Shown: positions 1 through 7,095 of the stretch, in pieces | Position numbering within the stretch: position 1 is the first letter of the stretch | How the letters are laid out: each line of letters opens with the position of its first letter | From: an uncultured Saprospiraceae bacterium | GTDB lineage: Bacteria > Bacteroidota > Bacteroidia > Chitinophagales > Saprospiraceae | DNA length: 15,008 nt | Assembly (NCBI GenBank): GCA_937930625.1 | Contig: CALHBW010000168.1 | Coordinates: 1-15,008 of the forward strand | Direction: 5' to 3' | Program-made: the position numbers and the translations under genes | Notes under the pieces: model-generated | Told to the model about the DNA's origin: nothing | The model's input: only the letters and a program-made list of their open reading frames with translations | Database searches by the model: none

Positions 1-127
1 TAATCGACATTTTTGAACGTGTCTTTTTTCGCCATACTTCAGCTATTTTTCCTCATGTAGCTTGGCTATAATCGTCAAAATGAGCTTCGTCTGACAAAAA
101 AATACCCTGCTCAAAAAGTGTCGATTA
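1..127. repeat. MITE-like inverted-repeat element
   Basis: The first 16 bases (taatcgacatttttga) are the reverse complement of 111-127 except for one extra base in the right copy, so a 127-bp segment is bounded by near-perfect terminal inverted repeats, both ending in TA. That suits a small non-autonomous element of the IS630/Tc1 type, which uses TA targets, but the left flank lies outside the window and no target duplication can be confirmed. Read on the minus strand, the whole element is one frame interrupted by a single TGA, so it might be a decayed coding remnant. No known family is assigned. Confidence 0.5.
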
Positions 128-495
128 TTCAACGCTTACTATTTAAAATAATGTAAAATGTAAAATAATAAACTCACATTTCTGTCAAAATTTGAACTCG
201 AAAAAATTTAACAGAAATGACAGTGTAAAATGTAAAATCTCGTCATTTGTCGGGACAAGTTGTAAAAGTGCTTGTAGTACGCATGCAATACATTTTCGTT
301 TTTTTATTGTTTAAAAATTTAAAAATCAATAAAATAAGGAATGTCTCGCGTTCGCTCGCATTATACAATTTTTACATTTTACATTTATTTAATATGAAAG
401 CAAAAGTGTCAACTGCAATTCTAAACATGCCAAAATTACGGCTATAAACCCGATATTACAGCGCAATAGAGCCAACCCTGATTATTTGAAAAAAA
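128..495. other. AT-rich gene-free stretch with TGTAAAA repeats
   Basis: No convincing gene is present. The 14-bp string tgtaaaatgtaaaa (two 7-bp units) occurs at 152-165 and 224-237 and as its reverse complement at 370-383. A separate 9-bp inverted repeat, catttctgt at 177-185 and acagaaatg at 211-219, encloses a 25-nt loop. A 66-codon open frame at 247-447 translates to low-complexity hydrophobic sequence and is not believed. The promoter of the next gene should lie here, but no clear TAnnTTTG box with a -33 partner was found. Confidence 0.6.
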
Positions 496-1620
496 ATGAC
501 CGTTATGCACATCACCAACATCTATCCGAAGATAATTATCCGAAGCATTGCTGTGCTGTTTATTTTATTTTTATCGGAAAAAAATGTCCATGCACAATGC
601 AATGGTCACGAATCGTTATGCGACAAACTTTACGACGAAGTTGCCTACCTCACCACGCATAATGCCTATAATGCCGAGCAGGATGACTTTATGGCAGCCA
701 ATCAAACTTACGGGATTACACAACAATTGAATGATGGGGTACGCGCCTTGATGATTGATGTGTATGATGAAAACGGCGTACCGACGGTGTATCATGGATT
801 CACCTTTTTGGGTACTGCGCCATTGTCGGCTAACTTGCTCGAAATCAAGAACTTTCTCACTGAAAACCCGAATGAAATCGTCACCATTATCCTCGAATGT
901 TATACCACAGCGGATGCTATCGAACAAGCACTTACGGATGCAGATTTGAGTGATTTTTTGTATGCAAAAAACGGAGATTGGGCGAGCCTTCAGGATATGA
1001 TTGACGCTAATCAACGCTTGGTCATCTTTACGGATGTCGATGATGCGAGTCCGATGCAAAATTGGTATCATTACGTCTGGAATTATGCCGTAGAGACGCA
1101 TTACTCGGTACACGATACCGCCGAAATGGTCTGTGATTATAATCGCGGAAATGCCTGGAACGACCTGTTTATTTTCAATCATTTTATTACAAACGCTTCC
1201 TTCGGAACAGGTTTGCCCTTAGAAGCTGAAACCGCTAATTCCAATCCTTTCTTTATCAATCGCGTCTTGGAATGTCAGGCAGTACATGATAAATTTCCTA
1301 ACTTTATTACCGTCGATTTTTACGAAAAAGGCGATGCACTTCAAGTCGTCGATGTCTTAAATGGCGTAATCACCTCAACTTTATCTGTCCATGAAGAAAC
1401 GGTGTATTGTTTCCCAAATCCTGCGAGTAATTTATTGACAATCAGTGGAATAGATGATATTTTTAGATATGAATTACATGATATTTCGGGGAAATTATGG
1501 CAAAGCGGCAGCAGCAACGGCACTATTCAATTGAATGAACTACCGGATAATATCTATTTCTTAAATGTACAGACAAATTCAGCGCAATATCATTTTAAAG
1601 TAGTAAAAATTAATCACTGA
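496..1620 (+). CDS. Secreted PLC-like phosphodiesterase with T9SS type A sorting domain
   Basis: This is a 374-residue secreted protein with a PI-PLC X-like TIM-barrel domain. Residues 1-33 form a signal peptide ending in VHA. The catalytic-type motifs are TTHNAYN (His55), RALMIDVYD (Asp88) and VYHGF (His100), followed by NEIVTIILE (126-134), NQRLVIFTD (172-180) and FPNFITVDFYEKGD (267-280). The motif order resembles the plant and fungal PLC-like phosphodiesterase group (At5g67130 type) more than classical Bacillus PI-PLC. Residues 302-373 form a T9SS type A sorting domain (FPNPASN, ISGKL, LPDNIYFL), so the protein is probably exported through the outer membrane and anchored or released. The substrate is unknown; phosphoinositide cleavage is not established. 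A TGA lies in frame 7 nt upstream of ATG 496, so the start is nearly fixed, with Met4 the only close alternative. Confidence 0.88.
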   Translation: MTVMHITNIYPKIIIRSIAVLFILFLSEKNVHAQCNGHESLCDKLYDEVAYLTTHNAYNAEQDDFMAANQTYGITQQLNDGVRALMIDVYDENGVPTVYHGFTFLGTAPLSANLLEIKNFLTENPNEIVTIILECYTTADAIEQALTDADLSDFLYAKNGDWASLQDMIDANQRLVIFTDVDDASPMQNWYHYVWNYAVETHYSVHDTAEMVCDYNRGNAWNDLFIFNHFITNASFGTGLPLEAETANSNPFFINRVLECQAVHDKFPNFITVDFYEKGDALQVVDVLNGVITSTLSVHEETVYCFPNPASNLLTISGIDDIFRYELHDISGKLWQSGSSNGTIQLNELPDNIYFLNVQTNSAQYHFKVVKINH

Positions 1621-1630
1621 TAATGCAAAT

Positions 1631-1670
1631 ACCCGCGTAGAGAAAATTCATGAATTTTCTCTACGCGGGT
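1631..1670. terminator. Perfect 40-bp palindrome, likely bidirectional terminator
   Basis: Positions 1631-1670 read identically on both strands (acccgcgtagag at the left edge, ctctacgcgggt at the right), giving a 20-bp stem if extruded, with a GC-rich base and AT-rich centre. It lies between the converging phosphodiesterase and phosphotransferase genes, where a two-way terminator is expected. It overlaps the last codons and the TGA stop of the minus-strand gene, which is unusual and suggests it may also be a dispersed palindromic repeat that landed in the gene's 3' end. Confidence 0.7.
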
Positions 1671-2568
1671 GCATATACCATCGCGGAATAGTTCGATTAA
1701 AATTATCATACCATTCCAAAATTTCTTCCGTTTGTTGTACCAAAATCTCTATCTGTTGCGCTCCATATGGTATCGCCCACGGGATGGCTCCGAGTTGATT
1801 GACGCCAATGTACAAAGCCATAAGTTTGAAAAAATCGTCGGGAATTTCGTTGTCAAAATATCCGTTTATCTGACCCGACGCAAACAAAGGACTTTCGGAA
1901 GCCGACCAGCTAATTCGATTAAATTCTTCCCACGGGGCACCAAAATCCAAGCGGTTGAAATCTATTACGGCTATGTTATTTTCAGGAGTTATGAGCATAT
2001 TCCCGATGTGGTAATCACCATGATGAAAAGTCTGTGGTCTATCGTTGATTAAATGTCTGTACTTTTCGATGTAGGTCAGGATTTTGTCGGCGTTTTTGGA
2101 GGTTATTCCGCAATTTTTATACAGTTTTATCTTCGATTCTATTTTTTGATTATAATGTTCGCGCCATGATTTTTGATTTGGGGGGCAATTGATTTCGTGA
2201 ATTTCCTTCAAGATAATGCCCGATTGTACGCCCAAGTCGTATTGTTTTTTTTTCGGAAAATTGCCTAATAATTTCCGCGCTTCCACTCCCTCAATCCATG
2301 AAAATAAGCGAAATGTATTTTTTTCGTCATTGCATATTCCGTCATCAATCAATTTCGATACGGGAATATTTTTGTGGTTCAATTCCCTCAATGCCGTGTA
2401 ACATGCTTGCTCCTTCTCCAAGCTCAATGCATCCGATATTCTCAATAAAAATGGATGTCTGTTATTGGTTTCTATGTAATACTTTTCGTCATCGGACCAT
2501 CCTTCGTTTATTTCTTTTATGATTTTCCATGTGTGTGAATTGGGAATGTCGTTGAAGGCGTTTTTCAT
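1648..2568 (-). CDS. APH-family phosphotransferase (aminoglycoside/choline kinase-like)
   Basis: The 306-residue protein has the kinase-like fold of the APH family (PF01636 type). The Brenner motif HHGDYHIGN (182-190) supplies the catalytic Asp185 and Asn190, and IDFNRLDFG (202-210) supplies the metal-binding Asp203. The N-lobe is visible around residues 20-95. Such enzymes transfer phosphate from ATP to small hydroxylated substrates such as aminoglycosides, macrolides, choline, homoserine or sugars; the sequence does not reveal which, and a resistance role should not be assumed. It is the second gene of an operon: its ATG directly follows the TAG of the upstream LRR gene, and the AGAAG within that gene's last codons may act as ribosome-binding site. 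The last residues (PRRENS) are encoded inside a perfect palindrome, so the native C-terminus may have been altered. Confidence 0.85.
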   Translation of the reverse strand: MKNAFNDIPNSHTWKIIKEINEGWSDDEKYYIETNNRHPFLLRISDALSLEKEQACYTALRELNHKNIPVSKLIDDGICNDEKNTFRLFSWIEGVEARKLLGNFPKKKQYDLGVQSGIILKEIHEINCPPNQKSWREHYNQKIESKIKLYKNCGITSKNADKILTYIEKYRHLINDRPQTFHHGDYHIGNMLITPENNIAVIDFNRLDFGAPWEEFNRISWSASESPLFASGQINGYFDNEIPDDFFKLMALYIGVNQLGAIPWAIPYGAQQIEILVQQTEEILEWYDNFNRTIPRWYMHPRRENS

Positions 2569-3735
2569 CTATCTTCTTTTTATTTCATCAATGATTCGTA
2601 CTTCCGGGAGGAGTGATTTTATCTCTTCAATATTTTCAATCTCATGGGCATCTACCAAAAAATGATGCAATTGCTTTAAGTTGACTATTTCATTTGGAAT
2701 GGTCTTGAAATTATTACCATGAGTCCAGAGCGTTCCAACCATTTCCAAGCCCAACACTTCCATGGGGAATTCATCGAAGTTGTTTTTATCAATACTAATC
2801 ATTGTCAAGTTTTTCAAATTTGATATGCTTTCTGGTAGGTCGCTTAGCTGATTTGACCCAAGGTGTAAATTCCAAAGCGACTCCAATTCGCCAAATTCTA
2901 CCGGTAGTTCTTTGATTTTGCAGTAGCCGAAATTTATATTTCGCAGCTTTTTCAAACGCCCAATCGTACTTGGTATTTCTGATAACTGACTGGCATTTGC
3001 AATGATTGATTTCAAGTGAATACAGTTTTCAATTTCTGGCGGAATGCTTTTAATGTATGAGCCTGAAATATCCAAAACCCTTAGATTGACCAATTTACCG
3101 ATTTCGGGTGGAAGTACCCTCGTTTTTAAATTTCTCAGTCTTAGTTTATAGACTTTTTCCGGATCTGCTAAGGCTTCAGATACCGAACGAGCTGTAATCA
3201 TCGTATTCTTATTTACCTCATCTTTCAGTATATCAATGGCAATCTCATTTAGATAATTTGAAAGTTCTGCAAAGTTGGCGGTTTCCATTGAATCTAATGC
3301 AAAGTAATCGACATCAATATCCGTTCTTCGATGATTTGAAAATTTACGAATATATTTTTTCCCACCAATCTCTTTCTCAGTTTCCATATATCCCAGATAC
3401 AAAAAATAAGGATTATAAAAATATCTATTACTATCAAAGTCTCCAATTTCAAAGCGGTCGAAAATTTTATCTAAGGCAGTGTTTTTATAATTAATGTTGT
3501 AAAATTCATTAGTGCCAATTTTTACTTCTATATTATTTGTATCTATGTCGAATTGAATATCAGGAATATGCATTCCTATATTGTCATCAAGCTGCCTTAG
3601 TACTCCGCTAAATTTGATTTTGATAGGAAGTACTTCCTGTTCGAGTAATGTTTGTATTTGCCCAACTTCAAGATGGCACTTAAAGCATCCGAAATTGAAA
3701 GAGAGTAAAATGATAAATAGTAGGTTGTATTTCAT
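2569..3735 (-). CDS. Leucine-rich-repeat putative lipoprotein
   Basis: The 388-residue protein begins with a hydrophobic leader ending in FNFGC (Cys17), a plausible though non-ideal lipobox, so it is probably a lipoprotein facing the periplasm or cell surface. Residues 20-190 are a unique region with no recognised domain. From about 195 to 380 come roughly eight leucine-rich repeats of about 23 residues with the bacterial pattern LxxLxxLxLxxNxLxxLPxxI, for example VNLRVLDISGSYIKSIPPEI (216-235) and LWNLHLGSNQLSDLPESI (287-304). LRR arrays usually bind proteins; no partner can be named. It is the first gene of a two-gene operon whose second gene starts at the base after its stop codon. Confidence 0.82.
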   Translation of the reverse strand: MKYNLLFIILLSFNFGCFKCHLEVGQIQTLLEQEVLPIKIKFSGVLRQLDDNIGMHIPDIQFDIDTNNIEVKIGTNEFYNINYKNTALDKIFDRFEIGDFDSNRYFYNPYFLYLGYMETEKEIGGKKYIRKFSNHRRTDIDVDYFALDSMETANFAELSNYLNEIAIDILKDEVNKNTMITARSVSEALADPEKVYKLRLRNLKTRVLPPEIGKLVNLRVLDISGSYIKSIPPEIENCIHLKSIIANASQLSEIPSTIGRLKKLRNINFGYCKIKELPVEFGELESLWNLHLGSNQLSDLPESISNLKNLTMISIDKNNFDEFPMEVLGLEMVGTLWTHGNNFKTIPNEIVNLKQLHHFLVDAHEIENIEEIKSLLPEVRIIDEIKRR

Positions 3736-3798
3736 TTGTTGTTATTTATTTTTGCTTGGTTAAAAAAGAAGATTTCGCTTTAAAACTGTCAACTAAAA

Positions 3799-3829
3799 TA
3801 AAAATAAGTCTAACTTTCTGTTCATCCAA
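3799..3829 (-). promoter_or_regulatory. Possible Bacteroidota-type promoter for the LRR/phosphotransferase operon
   Basis: On the minus strand TTG (3827-3829) is followed after 20 nt by TATTTTTA (3799-3806), a 7 of 8 match to the -7 box TAnnTTTG. The spacing suits the Bacteroidota sigma factor and would give a leader of roughly 55-60 nt. The match is imperfect in AT-rich DNA. Confidence 0.35.
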
Positions 3830-3863
3830 GTAAAATTATATATTTTCCCACCTAAAATCTCAA

Positions 3864-4018
3864 TTATACTGTAAACGGGGTAAATTTCGGAAAATGCTAA
3901 TTCACGCAGAGTATGCAGAGGTCGCAGAGATTTTATAGTATTTCTCCGCGAACTCTGCGCGCTCTGCGTGAAATATAGATGTTAATATTTTCCGAAATTT
4001 ATGGCGTTTACAGTATAA
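3864..4018. repeat. 155-bp imperfect palindromic element with 13-bp terminal inverted repeats
   Basis: ttatactgtaaac at 3864-3876 is exactly complementary to 4006-4018. Further in, aaatttcggaaaat pairs with attttccgaaattt (around 3882-3895 and 3987-4000), and the core ttcacgcagag pairs with ctctgcgtgaa, with more cgcagag/ctctgcg pairing between. The element has no coding capacity and looks like a MITE or dispersed intergenic palindrome. Confidence 0.65.
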
Positions 4019-4025
4019 CTATAAA

Positions 4026-4118
4026 GGTAGTCCTTTAGATGTAATGCTGATTCATGGCAACTTGCCTTGCATTTTAAAAATGCAAGGCAAGTTTGAGCAT
4101 TACATTTATAGCACTACC
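4026..4118. repeat. 93-bp palindromic element with strong central hairpin
   Basis: The outer arms ggtagt...gtaatgct (4026-4048) and agcattac...actacc (4096-4118) match at 20 of 23 positions. The centre is a perfect 17-bp stem, aacttgccttgcatttt (4059-4075), pairing with 4077-4093 around a one-base loop. The element lies 8 bp downstream of the preceding palindromic element, and its right end meets the start of the truncated biotin-carrier frame. It could be an inserted element or act as a terminator. Confidence 0.6.
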
Positions 4119-4387
4119 CAATAAATATAATTCTGCAAGAAAGACTACCGCGAAAAGAAGCCGAGCGTGTACAAGGCGAATATCTTGCGCCAATGCGTTC
4201 ACAAGTCATCAAAATTCTGGTGACATCGGGAGCGAAAGTGAAAGTAGGAGAGGGGCTTATCGTTCTTTCATCTATGAAAATGAAAAACACGATTTGTGCA
4301 GAAGAAGATGGATTGGTAGAGGAGATTTATGTGGCAGAAAATACAAATATTGAAGCAGGAACGGTGTTATTGAAGTTAAAAACGTAA
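4112..4387 (+). pseudogene. 5'-truncated biotin carboxyl carrier domain fragment
   Basis: The open frame from after the TAG at 4109 to the TAA at 4388 encodes a biotinyl-domain C-terminus: EYLAPM, then VIKILVTSGAKVKVGEGL, the attachment motif SSMKMKN (Lys29 counted from the ATG at 4193), and GLVEEIYVAENTNIEAGTVLLKLK. This matches the biotin-carrier domain of acetyl/propionyl-CoA carboxylase-type enzymes, with SSMKM replacing the usual EAMKM. The only ATG (4193) lies inside the first beta-strand, there is no ribosome-binding site, and about 20 family-like residues are encoded upstream without a start codon. The 5' end runs into a palindromic element. A broken remnant is therefore the best reading; a 64-residue protein from 4193 is possible but less likely. 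Confidence 0.65.
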
Positions 4388-4442
4388 GACGGACATTCCT
4401 GTCCGTGCTTTGGATGCGGACAAGAATGTCCGTGTTACGTTT
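4380..4442. terminator. Long hairpin, likely bidirectional terminator
   Basis: A 26-nt arm at 4380-4405 and its complement at 4417-4442 pair with two mismatches around an 11-nt loop; both arms contain cggacatt. The hairpin separates the biotin-carrier remnant (+) from the converging TonB receptor gene and includes part of that receptor's stop codon. The sequence style is that of a dispersed intergenic palindrome. Confidence 0.65.
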
Positions 4443-6918
4443 AAAAACTCCCTTGCAAGCCAATCATAAAATTGCGCCCTGCTGCACTCACACCCGACGA
4501 AAAGGGGCGATAATGCTTATCCAAAATATTTTCCAGACCAAAAGTAAATCGGAATTGCTTGGTCAACTGATGCGAGGCGTAAAAGTTGAGCGTGTACCAT
4601 GCGGGTGTACCCGTCGGGGTAGCTTTATCTAAATTGTCGGAAGAGGTATCGGAATATGTTGCAAGTGCTTTTTTGCCATTGAAACGAGAAATAAATTCAA
4701 GTCGCATTTTTTCTTTTTGATAATTCAGGCTCAATAAACCATACAGAGGTGGAATATGTGCCAGCGGACCACCATCCGAAATATTGTGCCCAAAGGTGTA
4801 ATTAATGCTCCCTCTGAATTGCAAATCGTCCCGCAAGTTCGCCAATAAAGTCGCGGAGGTGCCATAAATAAAGGCTTCTCCGGCGTTGATATTCGTTTGA
4901 ATGGTATCGAAAGCACCATCGTAATAAATGGTTAATTCGCCGGTTTCCAGAGAGTCGCGACGTTGGACGATGGCATCAAAGAGATAGGTATAAAAATACG
5001 TCCCACTCAGTCGAACTTTATTATTAAAATTCTTGGCGAGCGAGAGTTCGGCATTGAGCGATTTTTCGGCGGTGACGCCTTCAGGGTCAGAAGTCGGGAG
5101 GGTGACAAAGCCATTTTTTGAGCGAATTTTTCCCACATCATCCACATTAGGTGCGCGAAAAGCATTAGAAGCTACGGTGTGTAAATGATAGCCTTTGCCC
5201 ATATCCCAAGCCATACCGACACTACCGGTAAACGCAGGGGTGCTAAGTGAAATTCTGCCGTCTTGATAAGGCGCGCGAATGAAAGTCGTATCGACGAAAC
5301 GCGAAGACAAGGTAATATGCGAATACCGTACACCGCCCATCAGGTTTAAGCCCTTATGAATATTGGCGTTGAGGTTGGTATAAATAGCGAAACCTGTCAT
5401 GCTACTTCCACCATCGGGGTAGCGAGTAGGTAGGCGATTGTCAAATTCACCCGTAGAAAGGTCTTCGCGTAAGGCGGTAGAATTGACTTTATTATAAGTA
5501 AATTCGCCACCATAAAGCACTTTCATACCGGGAAAAATCTGCTTATTCAAATCAGCATTGAAGGAGTAAATATGGACATCTTCGTAGCGATAATTTTTCC
5601 AGATATTATCAAAATTACGCGTGATTCTGTCTTCGTCTATTTTTTGAAAAGCTGCTATCAATCGCGCTTCATCGAAAATATTATTTGTACTGCGAATGTC
5701 GGTAGAAAGAGCAGCCAACAAGCGCGATTGCGGACCATAATCCCACTCCGAAAATTTAAAACTAAAAAAAGGCGGTTCTTCCGTCAAATTGCCTTCGGTG
5801 AGTTGGTCGTAACGGGGTACATCCGTTGTGGTGGAGTATTGGAGGTTGAGCATGAGGTCAATATCTTTATGTACTTTAAAACGTGTTTTTTGCGTGACAT
5901 CCAATCGCCCGTATGCTGTTCCGATTTGTCGAAATGGGTTATCGTTAGTTAAAATGGTATCGCTATCATTGATTTGTGCAACGTATAATGGAAGCTCTCC
6001 ATAACCTTCGGGATGATTGCGGTTCTTTACTTTTCCGGCTACTAAATTATCAAAATCCGAGTAAGAAACACTCAATAGCGTTGCCCATTTTTCATTACCA
6101 TAATTAACATCTGCATGTACCGTTTTTTCCAAATTGGCAGATGCAAAGCGAGTCATCGTATTGACTTCCCATTGCTTGTCGCCTTCGGCGTGATATTTTG
6201 GCATTTTGGTGTAAAAGTGCATCACACCACCCAGCGCATCACTTCCGTAAATGATAGAAGCCGGTCCATATACAATCTCTGTGCGGTCAAGTGTTGCATT
6301 GTCTATACTAATCACATTTTGAAGGTGTCCGGCGCGATAAATGGCATTATTCATACGTACACCATCCAGCACAATCAATATTTTATTGGCTTCAAAACCA
6401 CGTATAATCGGACTACCGCCTCCCATCTGGCTTTTCTGCACAAATACGCTACCTGTATTCGCCAACATATCCGCCGAAGTTTGCGGATTGCTAAATTGGA
6501 CTTCCTTGCTGTCAATGACTTCCACGACGGGCGGAATATCGTCGGAGCGTTCCATGTGCTTACTCACTCCATATACGATTGCCTCACCCAAAGTAGTAAC
6601 AGAAGATTTCAGATGAATACGATTGCCTCGCTTACGAATATCTTTGACAGACATCTTGATTTCATCAAAAGAAAGGAAGTTGAAAAACAAGGTGTCGGAA
6701 GAAGCAATACCGCTAATATCTGCTTGCCCTTTTTCGTTAGTAAATGCCGTAAAACTTCTGGAAATATTATAGATATTGACGCCGGGAAGCGGGTCATTGA
6801 CATCTGCATCCAAAACTGTCACTATATTCTCATCGAAGGGTATCACAGGGTCATTAGCATACACAAACGCATATACTGATACCATCGCCACAAGCAGACT
6901 TAATTCTTTGATAAACAA
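4441..6918 (-). CDS. TonB-dependent outer-membrane receptor (heme/siderophore/vitamin type)
   Basis: This 825-residue protein has a signal peptide (about 1-21), an N-terminal carboxypeptidase-regulatory-like beta-sandwich (about 31-103), a plug domain (about 127-238) and a 22-stranded-type barrel from about 250 to the terminal Phe825. Plug motifs include TSADMLANTGSVFVQKS, IIRGFEANKILIVLDGVRMN and IVYGPASIIYGSDALGGVMHF. The barrel carries SNAFRAPNVDD (about 590-600) and ends in LENILDKHYRPFSSG and an aromatic terminus, which is typical. It would import a scarce ligand using TonB-ExbB-ExbD energy. The layout resembles the heme/siderophore/cobalamin receptors rather than SusC, and no SusD partner is adjacent. 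The exact ligand cannot be read from sequence. No metal box or clear promoter is visible in the 177-bp upstream gap. Confidence 0.9.
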   Translation of the reverse strand: MFIKELSLLVAMVSVYAFVYANDPVIPFDENIVTVLDADVNDPLPGVNIYNISRSFTAFTNEKGQADISGIASSDTLFFNFLSFDEIKMSVKDIRKRGNRIHLKSSVTTLGEAIVYGVSKHMERSDDIPPVVEVIDSKEVQFSNPQTSADMLANTGSVFVQKSQMGGGSPIIRGFEANKILIVLDGVRMNNAIYRAGHLQNVISIDNATLDRTEIVYGPASIIYGSDALGGVMHFYTKMPKYHAEGDKQWEVNTMTRFASANLEKTVHADVNYGNEKWATLLSVSYSDFDNLVAGKVKNRNHPEGYGELPLYVAQINDSDTILTNDNPFRQIGTAYGRLDVTQKTRFKVHKDIDLMLNLQYSTTTDVPRYDQLTEGNLTEEPPFFSFKFSEWDYGPQSRLLAALSTDIRSTNNIFDEARLIAAFQKIDEDRITRNFDNIWKNYRYEDVHIYSFNADLNKQIFPGMKVLYGGEFTYNKVNSTALREDLSTGEFDNRLPTRYPDGGSSMTGFAIYTNLNANIHKGLNLMGGVRYSHITLSSRFVDTTFIRAPYQDGRISLSTPAFTGSVGMAWDMGKGYHLHTVASNAFRAPNVDDVGKIRSKNGFVTLPTSDPEGVTAEKSLNAELSLAKNFNNKVRLSGTYFYTYLFDAIVQRRDSLETGELTIYYDGAFDTIQTNINAGEAFIYGTSATLLANLRDDLQFRGSINYTFGHNISDGGPLAHIPPLYGLLSLNYQKEKMRLEFISRFNGKKALATYSDTSSDNLDKATPTGTPAWYTLNFYASHQLTKQFRFTFGLENILDKHYRPFSSGVSAAGRNFMIGLQGSF

Positions 6919-6943
6919 TTGCTTATTGATTTTAGATTTAGAT

Positions 6944-7087
6944 GATTTTTGATTTTTGACTGGCTGGAATCATAAATTCTCAGTGAGAAAAGAACACTGT
7001 TTTTTATTGCTTTTAAACAAACAAATACCAATCATATAATGGTCGAATTATTGCGTCAATCAAAAATCAAAAATCGAAAATCAAAAA
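6944..7087. repeat. Inverted pair of TCAAAAA 7-bp tandem repeats
   Basis: Four 7-bp units (tcaaaaa, tcaaaaa, tcgaaaa, tcaaaaa) run at 7060-7087, ending 8 nt before the kinase stop codon. Their first 16 bases are exactly complementary to 6944-6959. The pair fills much of the gap between the kinase and the TonB receptor and could fold into a hairpin with about 100 nt between arms, acting as a terminator or mRNA-end structure. Confidence 0.6.
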
Positions 7088-7095
7088 TGATTAAA

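Noticed and set aside
247..447. 66-codon frame upstream of the phosphodiesterase
   Set aside because: Low-complexity AT-rich translation that overlaps repeat sequence, with no ribosome-binding site or promoter.
616..1182. 188-codon minus-strand frame inside the phosphodiesterase gene
   Set aside because: Opposite strand of a motif-rich coding region; no family resemblance.
1648..2568. Antibiotic-resistance aminoglycoside kinase
   Set aside because: Only family-level motifs are visible; no specific resistance-enzyme subfamily can be recognised and no resistance cassette or integron surrounds it.
6115..6879. 254-codon open frame on the plus strand inside the TonB receptor gene
   Set aside because: Antisense to a clear receptor gene; its translation has no recognisable domain and is explained by codon composition of the real gene.
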